From Pseudomonadota bacterium (GTDB lineage: Bacteria > Pseudomonadota > Gammaproteobacteria > Burkholderiales > Burkholderiaceae_B), in contig JAEWFK010000069.1 of assembly GCA_023388835.1 (NCBI GenBank), forward strand, positions 1 through 11,644: a stretch of 11,644 nt of DNA. Direction: 5' to 3'. Below are positions 1 through 6,106 of this stretch, in pieces; position 1 is the stretch's first letter, and every line of letters begins with the position of its first letter. The notes beneath the pieces were generated by a model. It was not told the DNA's origin. It saw only the letters and a program-made list of their open reading frames with translations, and did no database searches. The position numbers were made by a program, and so were the translations under genes.

Positions 1-50
1 TTTTTTGGGTGACTTGCACCGGGTATTAGACCCAACCCTTGGAGAATACT
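1..50 (+). promoter_or_regulatory. Partial 5' leader of rpsB with alternative short hairpins
   Basis: This is the 3' end of the rpsB leader, cut by the window edge. Three mutually exclusive short pairings are visible: TTGGGT (5-10) with ACCCAA (30-35), GGGT (21-24) with ACCC (30-33), and CCAA (32-35) with TTGG (39-42). The last would cover part of the Shine-Dalgarno GGAG at 41-44. In enterobacteria the rpsB leader is the target of S2 autoregulation (known for E. coli). Whether this leader does the same is inference. The T-run at 1-6 could be the tail of something upstream, but nothing before it is visible. I cannot place a promoter. Confidence 0.3.
41..44 (+). promoter_or_regulatory. Shine-Dalgarno GGAG that sets the rpsB start
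   Basis: GGAG lies 6 bases before the ATG at 51. An in-frame TTG at 39 would put this ribosome-binding site inside the coding region and add MENT before the usual S2 N-terminus, so the ATG at 51 is preferred. Confidence 0.8.
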
Positions 51-803
51 ATGTCTTTGATGCGTGAAATGCTGGAAGCAGGTGTCCATTTTGGCCACCA
101 GACCCGTTACTGGAACCCCAAGATGGCTTCGTACATCTTCGGTCAGCGTAACAAGATTCATATCGTCAACCTCGAGCAGAGCGTCGTCAAGTACCTCGAA
201 GCGCAAAAATACCTGCGCCAGCTTGCTGCACGCGGCGGCAAGGTGTTGTTCGTCGGCACCAAGCGGGCCGCCCGCGAACTGGTGGCCGAAGAAGCGCAAC
301 GTTGCGGCATGCCCTACGTTGACAGCCGTTGGCTCGGCGGCATGATGACCAACTTCAAGACGGTCAAGACGTCCATCAAGCGCCTCAAGGAAATGGAAGC
401 GCAGCAAGCTGAAGGCCTCACCGAGCGCATGAGCAAGAAAGAAGGTCTGATGTTCCAGCGCGAACTCGACAAGCTCAACAAGTCGATCGGCGGCATCAAG
501 GACATGAACAACCTGCCCGATGCACTGTTCGTGATCGACGTCGGCTATCACAAGATTGCCGTGGCCGAAGCTCGCACGCTTGGTATTCCGGTCGTGGCTG
601 TGGTCGATACCAACCACTCGCCCGAAGGCATCGACTACGTGATCCCCGGCAACGATGACTCGGCCAAGGCGATCGCGCTGTACGCACGCGGCATGGCCGA
701 TGCTGTGCTGGAAGGTCGCGAGCAGGCGCTCAACGGCATCGTCGAGGAACTCGCCGAAGGCGAAGAGTTCGTCGAGGTCGAGGCCGAAGAGGACCGCGAA
801 TAA
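51..803 (+). CDS. rpsB: 30S ribosomal protein S2
   Basis: Small-subunit ribosomal protein S2, which binds late in 30S assembly near the head-body junction and is needed with S1 for mRNA binding. The product is 250 residues, normal for proteobacterial S2. The N-terminus MSLMREMLEAGVHFGH carries the first S2 signature, followed by TRYWNPKM. The second signature region begins PDALFVIDVGYHKIAVAEAR near residue 156. The last 20 or so residues are strongly acidic (EELAEGEEFVEVEAEED), as in many beta-proteobacterial S2 proteins. The ATG at 51 is chosen over an in-frame TTG at 39 because GGAG at 41-44 is correctly spaced only for the ATG. It is followed by tsf after 117 bases, the classic rpsB-tsf pair, normally co-transcribed. 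Identification is secure. Confidence 0.97.
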   Translation: MSLMREMLEAGVHFGHQTRYWNPKMASYIFGQRNKIHIVNLEQSVVKYLEAQKYLRQLAARGGKVLFVGTKRAARELVAEEAQRCGMPYVDSRWLGGMMTNFKTVKTSIKRLKEMEAQQAEGLTERMSKKEGLMFQRELDKLNKSIGGIKDMNNLPDALFVIDVGYHKIAVAEARTLGIPVVAVVDTNHSPEGIDYVIPGNDDSAKAIALYARGMADAVLEGREQALNGIVEELAEGEEFVEVEAEEDRE

Positions 804-808
804 GCGGA

Positions 809-896
809 ATCGCGCGGTCACAACCGCGCGATCTGCGGCGCCTTCCATGAAGGCGCCGGATCAAGCTTCGAACCTGCCCCGGTACACGCCGGGGCG
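809..896 (+). promoter_or_regulatory. Three tandem stem-loops in the rpsB-tsf spacer
   Basis: Three consecutive perfect inverted repeats nearly fill the spacer. Hairpin 1 (809-832) has a 10-bp stem around ATCGCGCGGT with a 4-base CACA loop. Hairpin 2 (836-858) has a 10-bp stem around CGGCGCCTTC with a 3-base loop. Hairpin 3 (876-895) has a 7-bp stem around GCCCCGG with a 6-base loop, extendable by a T-G pair at 875/896. None is followed by a T-run, so a canonical intrinsic terminator is unlikely. Plausible roles, all inferred, are partial attenuation or Rho/RNase processing that sets the S2:EF-Ts ratio, or protection of the upstream mRNA 3' end. The pairings are seen directly; function is unknown. 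Confidence 0.65.
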
Positions 897-920
897 TGTC
901 TTACCGAACAGGAGAAAATT

Positions 921-1796
921 GTGGCCCAAATCACTGCAACCATGGTCAAGGAACTGCGCGAGAAGACCGACGCGCCCATGATGGAATGCAAGAAGGCACT
1001 CACCGAAGCCGACGGCGACATGGCGCGTGCCGAGGAAATCCTCCGCGTCAAGCTGGGCAACAAGGCTAGCAAGGCGGCGGCCCGCGTGACGGCCGAAGGC
1101 CTCATCGGCCTGTACATCGCTGAAGGTGGCAAGATCGGCGCCGTGGTCGAGGTCAACTGCGAAACCGACTTCGTTGCCAAGAACGACGACTTCATCGCAT
1201 TCGTGAATGATCTGGCACGCCTGGTCGCCGAGAAGGCGCCCGCCGACGTGGCTGCGCTGAGCGAGCTGTCTTTCCGTGACGGCACGGTTGAAAGTGTGCG
1301 CTCGGCCCTCATCGGCAAGATCGGCGAGAACATGTCCGTGCGCCGCTTCGAGCGCTACGAAACCGCTGATCAGCTGGCCAGCTATGTGCACGGCGGTCGT
1401 ATCGGCGTGCTGGTCGATTTCGCGGGTTCCGACGACACAGGCAAGGATGTCGCCATGCACGTGGCCGCCACCAAGCCCAAGGCGCTTGCCGCTGATGGCG
1501 TACCGGCGGACGATATCGCTCGCGAGCGTTCGGTTGCTGAGCAGAAGGCCGCCGAATCCGGCAAGCCCGCTGAAATCGTCGCCAAGATGGTCGAAGGTTC
1601 CGTACAGAAGTACCTGAAGGAAGTGACCCTGCTTTCGCAGCCCTTTGTCAAGAACGACAAGCAGAGCGTGGAACAGATGCTCAAGGAAAAGAGCGCCAAG
1701 ATCAATCGCTTCGCGCTCTACGTCGTGGGTGAAGGCATCGAGAAGAAGGTCGACGACTTCGCAGCCGAAGTCGCCGCGGCCGCAGGCAACGCCTAA
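921..1796 (+). CDS. tsf: Translation elongation factor Ts
   Basis: EF-Ts is the cytoplasmic guanine-nucleotide exchange factor that releases GDP from EF-Tu. The protein has 291 residues, slightly longer than the 283 of E. coli. The N-terminal UBA-like region opens with AQITATMVKELREKTDAPMM and continues with ECKKALTEADGDMARAEEIL. The conserved TDFVAKN motif, whose Asp-Phe contact EF-Tu, is at residues 82-88. The core and dimerisation regions follow through about residue 285. The start is GTG at 921, preceded by AGGAG (910-914) with six bases of spacing; an ATG start would lose the conserved N-terminus. It lies 117 bases after rpsB, separated by three hairpins, and is followed by a strong hairpin at 1815-1847. 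Identification is secure. Confidence 0.97.
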   Translation: MAQITATMVKELREKTDAPMMECKKALTEADGDMARAEEILRVKLGNKASKAAARVTAEGLIGLYIAEGGKIGAVVEVNCETDFVAKNDDFIAFVNDLARLVAEKAPADVAALSELSFRDGTVESVRSALIGKIGENMSVRRFERYETADQLASYVHGGRIGVLVDFAGSDDTGKDVAMHVAATKPKALAADGVPADDIARERSVAEQKAAESGKPAEIVAKMVEGSVQKYLKEVTLLSQPFVKNDKQSVEQMLKEKSAKINRFALYVVGEGIEKKVDDFAAEVAAAAGNA

Positions 1797-1806
1797 TCCT
1801 CAGCGG

Positions 1807-1847
1807 TAAAAATAGCGGCCGGGTGTCTGTATCGGACACCCGGCCGC
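1807..1847 (-). terminator. Strong hairpin after tsf, U-tract only on the minus-strand side
   Basis: GCGGCCGGGTGTC (1815-1827) pairs perfectly with GACACCCGGCCGC (1835-1847): 13 bp around a 7-base loop. On the plus strand it is followed by GCTCACGAG with no T-run, so it is not canonical in the direction of the genes. On the minus strand it is followed directly by TATTTTTA (complement of TAAAAATA at 1807-1814), which is a textbook intrinsic terminator. It could therefore stop antisense transcription from pyrH towards tsf. On the plus strand it could still act as an imperfect terminator or a 3'-end stabiliser for rpsB-tsf mRNA. The structure is certain; the direction of use is inferred. Confidence 0.65.
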
Positions 1848-1908
1848 GCTCACGAGCCGGACAGGCTCCTCAGTTAAACTTTGCGTTTGTTTTCCGAGAT
1901 TTTCTTCC
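1848..1908 (+). promoter_or_regulatory. pyrH leader: small hairpin and pyrimidine-rich tract
   Basis: This segment holds a 5-bp hairpin GAGCC/GGCTC (1854-1868, five-base loop) and then a T-rich run from about 1874 to 1907, ending directly before the pyrH ATG. No convincing Shine-Dalgarno exists; the best is GAG at 1896-1898, ten bases from the start. No sigma-70 -35/-10 pair of good quality is visible. A pyrH promoter is expected near here if the hairpin at 1815-1847 ends rpsB-tsf transcripts, but the sequence does not identify one. Confidence 0.3.
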
Positions 1909-2625
1909 ATGTCGACCAGAACATACAAGCGCGTGCTCCTGAAGCTCTCGGGCGAGGCCCTGATGGGCGAGGACGCGTTCGGTATCAACCGATCCACCAT
2001 CCTGCGCATGACGGAAGAAATCGTCACTGTTGCGCGTAGCGGAGTCGAGCTGGCCATCGTCATCGGGGGAGGGAACATCTTTCGCGGCATTGCGCCCGGT
2101 GCGCAAGGCATGGATCGGGCGACCGCCGATTACATGGGGATGATGGCCACGGTCATGAACGCCCTGGCTCTGCAAGACGCTTTGAAGCATGGCGGCGTTG
2201 ACGCGCGCGTGCAGTCCGCTCTGCGCATCGATCAGGTGGTGGAAGCCTACATTCGCCCGAAGGCCTTGCGTTACCTCGAAGAAGGCAAGGTCGTCATTTT
2301 CGCGGCCGGCACCGGCAACCCTTTCTTCACCACCGACACGGCGGCTGCACTGCGCGGCGCGGAAGTCGGGGCTGAAATCGTGCTGAAAGCCACCAAGGTC
2401 GACGGCATCTACAGCGCTGATCCCAACAAGGATCCCAACGCGACGCGTTATGCGCGCATTAGTTTCGACGAAGCCATCGTCCGCCGTCTGGAAGTCATGG
2501 ACGCCACAGCCTTTGCGCTGTGCCGCGATCAGAAGCTGCCCATCAAGGTTTTTTCGATCAACAAGCCAGGCGCGCTGATGCGGGCCGTAGCAGGTGAAGA
2601 CGAAGGCACGCTGGTGCATGTCTGA
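1909..2625 (+). CDS. pyrH: Uridylate kinase (UMP kinase)
   Basis: Phosphorylates UMP to UDP with ATP, the step that commits de novo UMP to pyrimidine nucleotides. The bacterial enzyme is a hexamer of the amino-acid-kinase fold, typically activated by GTP and inhibited by UTP. The 238-residue length is normal for the family. Visible motifs are KLSGEAL (residues 12-18, phosphate binding), GGGNIFRG (53-60), the UMP-binding region with DYMG near residue 74, GTGNPFFTTDTAA (134-146), and the ATP-site stretch KATKVDGIYSADPNKDP. The ATG at 1909 gives the usual STRTYKRVLLKLSGEA N-terminus even though the ribosome-binding site is weak. frr follows after 15 bases, so the two are almost certainly co-transcribed. 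Identification is secure. Confidence 0.97.
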   Translation: MSTRTYKRVLLKLSGEALMGEDAFGINRSTILRMTEEIVTVARSGVELAIVIGGGNIFRGIAPGAQGMDRATADYMGMMATVMNALALQDALKHGGVDARVQSALRIDQVVEAYIRPKALRYLEEGKVVIFAAGTGNPFFTTDTAAALRGAEVGAEIVLKATKVDGIYSADPNKDPNATRYARISFDEAIVRRLEVMDATAFALCRDQKLPIKVFSINKPGALMRAVAGEDEGTLVHV

Positions 2626-2640
2626 AAAAAAGGAATCGTC

Positions 2641-3201
2641 ATGAGTCTTTCCGAGGTCAAGAAGTCGGCCGAGAGCCGTATGGACAAATCCGTCGAAGCC
2701 CTGCGTAACGGCTTGGCCAAGATACGCACCGGCCGCGCCAGCGCGGGCATTCTCGACCACGTGAGCGTGGAGTACTACGGCTCGCCGGTACCCGTGAACC
2801 AGGTCGCGAATGTCACCGTGGTCGATGCCCGCACGCTCAATGTGCAGGTGTGGGAAAAGAACATGGCCGGTCCCATCGAGAAGGCCATACGCGAATCCGA
2901 TCTTGGACTGAACCCCATTTCCATGGGCGACAGCATCCGTGTACCTATGCCCGCGCTGACCGAAGAACGCCGTCGTGACCTCACCAAGGTCGTGCGCAGC
3001 GAAGGCGAGGACGCCAAGGTGGCCGTGCGCAATCTGCGCCGCGAAGCCAACGACGCCCTGAAGAGACTCGTCAAGGACAAGGAGATCTCCGAAGACGACG
3101 AGCGCCGCATGCAAGACGAAGTCCAGAAGCTCACCGACAAGTTCGTCAGCGAGATCGACAAGGTCGTGACGCAGAAAGAAGCGGAGATCATGACGGTCTG
3201 A
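2641..3201 (+). CDS. frr: Ribosome recycling factor
   Basis: With EF-G it splits the post-termination 70S complex so that ribosomes can re-initiate; it is essential in bacteria. At 186 residues it matches E. coli (185). The characteristic stretches are KIRTGRASAGILDHVSVEYYG (about residues 27-47), the domain II strands VPVNQVANVTVVDARTL, PALTEERRRDL, and the long charged helix region GEDAKVAVRNLRREAND through KEAEIMTV. The start at 2641 is supported by AGGA at 2631-2634, six bases upstream. The pyrH stop is 15 bases upstream and uppS begins 25 bases downstream, so it sits inside a compact transcription unit. Nothing unusual is seen; identification is secure. Confidence 0.97.
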   Translation: MSLSEVKKSAESRMDKSVEALRNGLAKIRTGRASAGILDHVSVEYYGSPVPVNQVANVTVVDARTLNVQVWEKNMAGPIEKAIRESDLGLNPISMGDSIRVPMPALTEERRRDLTKVVRSEGEDAKVAVRNLRREANDALKRLVKDKEISEDDERRMQDEVQKLTDKFVSEIDKVVTQKEAEIMTV

Positions 3202-3226
3202 CCGCCGTCACTACGTCGGCTGCACG

Positions 3227-3985
3227 ATGCACGAAAGCTCAACTTTGGCCGTTCCCGAGCATTCCGGGGTGCCGCGCCATCTCGCGATCATCATGGACGG
3301 CAACGGTCGTTGGGCGACCCAACGCTTCCTGCCCCGCACGGCGGGGCATGCGCGGGGGGTGCAGGCGGTGCGGCGCGTGGTCGAAGTCTGCGGCCGGCGC
3401 GGGGTCCGCTACCTGACGCTTTTTGCCTTCAGTTCCGAAAATTGGCGGCGGCCCCAGGAAGAGGTCTCTTTGCTCATGCGGCTGTTCGTCCAGACGCTGG
3501 AAAAAGAGGTCGACAAACTGGGCGAACAGGGCGTGCGCTTGCACGTGGTTGGCGATATCGCGGCATTCGAGCCGCGCCTGCAGGAACTGATCAGATCCGC
3601 CGAGGCCCGCACTGCCCGCAACGACACGCTGCATCTGACCATCGCCGCGAATTACGGCGGCCGCTGGGACATACTCCAGGCCACCCGCCGCATGCTGGCC
3701 GAACATCCCGAACTTATTGCACGGCCTCAGGCCATCGACGAAGCTGCGCTCGCGCCTTATCTTTCGATGGCTTTTGCGCCTGAGCCCGATCTTTTCATCC
3801 GCACGGGCGGCGAGCAGCGCATTTCCAATTTTCTGGTCTGGCAGCTGGCTTACACGGAGCTCTACTTCACTGAACGCTATTGGCCCGATATCGCGGCACG
3901 CGACATCGACCAGGCGTTCGAGTGGTATCGTACGCGAGAACGCCGTTTTGGCCGAACCAGCGCTCAGCTGGCCGAAAGCGGCTGA
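3227..3985 (+). CDS. uppS: Undecaprenyl diphosphate synthase (cis-prenyltransferase)
   Basis: Adds eight isopentenyl diphosphates in cis to farnesyl diphosphate to make the C55 lipid carrier precursor for peptidoglycan and O-antigen. The protein has 252 residues, normal for the family. IIMDGNGRWA (residues 21-30) contains the catalytic Asp24 and the diphosphate-binding GNGR. FAFSSENWRRP follows in mid-protein. RTGGEQRISNF (192-202) and the end of the active site ELYFTERYWPD are conserved; where E. coli has RTGGEHR this has RTGGEQR. The start is the least certain part: ATG 3227 has no clear Shine-Dalgarno, and an in-frame TTG at 3245 has GAAAG at 3233-3237 upstream. ATG 3227 is preferred from resemblance to relatives. 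cdsA follows after 35 bases. Confidence 0.95.
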   Translation: MHESSTLAVPEHSGVPRHLAIIMDGNGRWATQRFLPRTAGHARGVQAVRRVVEVCGRRGVRYLTLFAFSSENWRRPQEEVSLLMRLFVQTLEKEVDKLGEQGVRLHVVGDIAAFEPRLQELIRSAEARTARNDTLHLTIAANYGGRWDILQATRRMLAEHPELIARPQAIDEAALAPYLSMAFAPEPDLFIRTGGEQRISNFLVWQLAYTELYFTERYWPDIAARDIDQAFEWYRTRERRFGRTSAQLAESG

Positions 3986-4010
3986 AAAACTTCAAAATCG
4001 TAGACGGAAA

Positions 4011-4015
4011 AGGGG
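4011..4015 (+). promoter_or_regulatory. Shine-Dalgarno AGGGG that sets the cdsA start
   Basis: AGGGG ends five bases before the ATG at 4021. The reading frame stays open back to 3880, deep inside uppS, but that upstream extension is unrelated to CdsA and hydrophilic. This site and the membrane-type sequence that begins at 4021 fix the start. Confidence 0.7.
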
Positions 4016-4020
4016 TCTCC

Positions 4021-4875
4021 ATGTTGATGCAGCGAGTGCTGACCGCCATTGTCCTGCTGCTGGTGCTGGTAGGTGCGTTGCTGGCGCCCAGCGCGTGGCC
4101 GCTGATACTGCTGCTGCTGATACTGGCCGGCTGCGCGCTGTGGGAATGGCTGCGCCTGTCGCTGGCGCCGGCATGGCAACCCGCCGCGGCCTGGGTGGCC
4201 GTCTTCACATCCATCGTACTGTTCTGGCTCGTCTGGACATGGATGCCCGCGACTCAGGCGGCGCCGGCCGCCGCAAGGCTGGTTCATCCGTGGCTCATGC
4301 CGCTGGTCATCGCCGGCTGGGCCGTCATTGCCGTTCCGCAGGTCTTTCACGGTCAGACGGTCGAGCGGCGCTTTCCGGCGCTCCTGAGCGTCTTCGGCGT
4401 GTTGTCCGTCGCGGCCGCCTGGGCGGCGCTGGTGCTGATTTTCATCGAGTTTGGCGCGTGGTGCCTGGTCTCCATGATGGCGCTCATCTGGTTTGCCGAT
4501 GTGGCCGCCTACTTCACAGGACGTGCATTCGGGAAACGCAAGCTCGCGCCGAAGGTCAGCCCGGGCAAGACTTGGGAAGGGGCCGTCGGCGGGGTCCTGG
4601 CAGCAGCTGCCTGGACAACCGCCACTGCGGCGGTGCCCGGCAGTTTCGGAGCCGTTCTGGCCGAGCAATGGTCCTTGCCGATGGTTTTTCTGCTGGCTTG
4701 CTTGCTTGCGGCGATCTCCATCATCGGTGACCTATTTGAATCGCTGCTCAAGCGCCGTGCGGGGGTCAAGGACTCCAGCCGTCTGCTGCCCGGCCATGGG
4801 GGCGTCTATGATCGTATTGACGCCTTGCTCCCGGTGGCACCCGTGGCAATCCTGCTGACAGGGACTTTCTTTTAA
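4021..4875 (+). CDS. cdsA: Phosphatidate cytidylyltransferase (CDP-diacylglycerol synthase)
   Basis: Integral inner-membrane enzyme that makes CDP-diacylglycerol from phosphatidate and CTP, the branch point for all bacterial phospholipids. The product is 284 residues. It starts with a very hydrophobic segment (VLTAIVLLLVLVGALLAP) and has further membrane spans through the N-terminal two thirds. The C-terminal family signature is intact at about residues 241-267: SLLKRRAGVKDSS, then LLPGHGGVYDRID, including Lys250-Asp251, the His259-Gly-Gly and the Asp264/Asp267 pair expected for metal binding. The start at 4021 is set by AGGGG just upstream; a second ATG two codons later is possible. The stop codon overlaps the dxr start by one base (TAATG), suggesting translational coupling. 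Identification is secure. Confidence 0.95.
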   Translation: MLMQRVLTAIVLLLVLVGALLAPSAWPLILLLLILAGCALWEWLRLSLAPAWQPAAAWVAVFTSIVLFWLVWTWMPATQAAPAAARLVHPWLMPLVIAGWAVIAVPQVFHGQTVERRFPALLSVFGVLSVAAAWAALVLIFIEFGAWCLVSMMALIWFADVAAYFTGRAFGKRKLAPKVSPGKTWEGAVGGVLAAAAWTTATAAVPGSFGAVLAEQWSLPMVFLLACLLAAISIIGDLFESLLKRRAGVKDSSRLLPGHGGVYDRIDALLPVAPVAILLTGTFF

Positions 4876-6080
4876 TGATGCTACAGCATGTCTGCGTGCT
4901 TGGTTCCACCGGCTCCATCGGCGAAAGCACGCTGGATGTCATCAGCCGACACCCCCAACGTTTCCAGGTTCATGCTCTGAGTGCGTATTCCCGGATCGAC
5001 AAGCTGGTTTCTCAGGCGGCATCTATGGGCGCCCGAGTGGTGGTCGTGCCGGACGACACCGCACTGCGCCGGTTCACGGAACTTTGGCCTGCCACGGTGC
5101 CGATGCCCGAAGTGCGGGTCGGCGCCCAGGCTTTGGCCGACACGGCTGCAGACTCCGATGTCACCACGGTCATGGCCGCCATTGTCGGCACGGCCGGGCT
5201 GCCGGCCGCTTTGGCAGCGGCCAGGGCCGGCAAACGCGTGCTTCTGGCCAACAAGGAGGCGCTGGTCGCCGCAGGCGGTTTATTCATGCGGGCGGTGCGC
5301 GATCATGGTGCAGAGCTCTTGCCGATAGACAGTGAGCACAATGCCATCTTCCAGTGTCTGCCGGGCAACGGCGAGCGGGCGCGCGCGCCGCGCCAGCCCG
5401 CCAGCGGCGTTCGCCGGCTGCTGCTTACGGCTTCCGGCGGACCCTTCCGCACCATGGCGCTGGAAGCGCTTCATGAGGTCACGCCCGACCAGGCTTGCGC
5501 TCACCCGAACTGGAGCATGGGTCGCAAGATCTCGGTGGATTCGGCCACCATGCTGAACAAGGGACTGGAAGTCATCGAGGCCCATTGGCTCTTCGCCATG
5601 GAGGCCGACCGCATACAGGTGCTGATCCATCCGCAGAGCCTCGTGCATTCCATGGTTGAATACGAGGACGGCTCGATTCTGGCGCAGCTCGGTCAGCCCG
5701 ACATGCGCACGCCCATCGCCTACGGTCTCGGTTTTCCCGAACGGATTTCCAGCGGTGTGGGTCTTTTCGACCTGGCGAGATTGAATCATCTCGATTTCGA
5801 GCAGCCCGATCTGGCTCGCTTCCCCTGTCTGGGATTGGCCTTTGGCGCCTTGCGTGCGGGGCAGGCGTCCTGCATCAGTCTGAACGCCGCCAACGAAGTG
5901 GCGGTGGAGCGCTTCCTGAACGGGCGGATTCGCTATACTGAAATCCCGCAGATCATCGGCGACTGTCTTGATCGCATGGAGTCCGCGCATTGCGGCACAC
6001 CCGACACGCTCGAGGCCGTTCTTGAGCAAGATCACCATGCCCGCGCCGTCGCGGCCGAACTCTGCACGCTCAAGGCCTGA
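4875..6080 (+). CDS. dxr: 1-deoxy-D-xylulose 5-phosphate reductoisomerase
   Basis: Converts DXP to 2-C-methyl-D-erythritol 4-phosphate with NADPH and a divalent metal, the first committed step of the MEP isoprenoid pathway and the fosmidomycin target. It has 401 residues (398 in E. coli). The NADPH-binding GSTGSIG is at residues 10-16 and LLANKEALVAAG is in mid-domain. Metal and substrate residues are visible: Asp152 and Glu154 in PIDSEHN, then the flexible-loop and active-site region HPNWSMGRKISVDSATMLNK through Lys229 and Glu232. A short Arg/Ala/Pro-rich insertion (ERARAPRQPASGV) precedes RRLLLTASGGPFR. It starts at ATG 4875 inside the cdsA stop (TAATG); a second ATG at 4878 is an equal alternative. 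rseP starts 26 bases after its stop. Confidence 0.97.
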   Translation: MMLQHVCVLGSTGSIGESTLDVISRHPQRFQVHALSAYSRIDKLVSQAASMGARVVVVPDDTALRRFTELWPATVPMPEVRVGAQALADTAADSDVTTVMAAIVGTAGLPAALAAARAGKRVLLANKEALVAAGGLFMRAVRDHGAELLPIDSEHNAIFQCLPGNGERARAPRQPASGVRRLLLTASGGPFRTMALEALHEVTPDQACAHPNWSMGRKISVDSATMLNKGLEVIEAHWLFAMEADRIQVLIHPQSLVHSMVEYEDGSILAQLGQPDMRTPIAYGLGFPERISSGVGLFDLARLNHLDFEQPDLARFPCLGLAFGALRAGQASCISLNAANEVAVERFLNGRIRYTEIPQIIGDCLDRMESAHCGTPDTLEAVLEQDHHARAVAAELCTLKA

Positions 6081-6106
6081 GCTGAATCGGGTTCACACGG
6101 ATCACC

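Noticed and set aside
39..50. TTG start for rpsB adding four residues
   Set aside because: The Shine-Dalgarno would lie inside the coding sequence; the ATG at 51 is correctly spaced and gives the usual S2 N-terminus.
1870..3114. A 414-codon open frame on the minus strand across pyrH and frr
   Set aside because: It lies entirely opposite two well-conserved genes and shows no family I recognise. Long antisense frames are common in GC-rich DNA with biased third codon positions. I see no ribosome-binding site or promoter that supports it.
3880..4020. Upstream extension of cdsA into uppS
   Set aside because: The added residues are hydrophilic and unlike CdsA. AGGGG at 4011-4015 and the start of the hydrophobic segment favour ATG 4021.
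3964..4668. A 234-codon minus-strand frame opposite cdsA
   Set aside because: Low-complexity Gln/Arg/Gly composition typical of the antisense of a hydrophobic membrane-protein gene; no motif or start signal.
3717..4730. A 337-codon plus-strand frame spanning the end of uppS and most of cdsA
   Set aside because: It is out of frame with two recognised genes, rich in Arg/Ala/Gly as expected of a shifted GC-rich frame, and has no domain I recognise.
5078..5105. GGAACTT inside dxr, resembling a sigma-E -35 element
   Set aside because: No matching -10 (TCTGA-like) lies 16-17 bases downstream; the position reads CGATG. Likely chance within the coding sequence.
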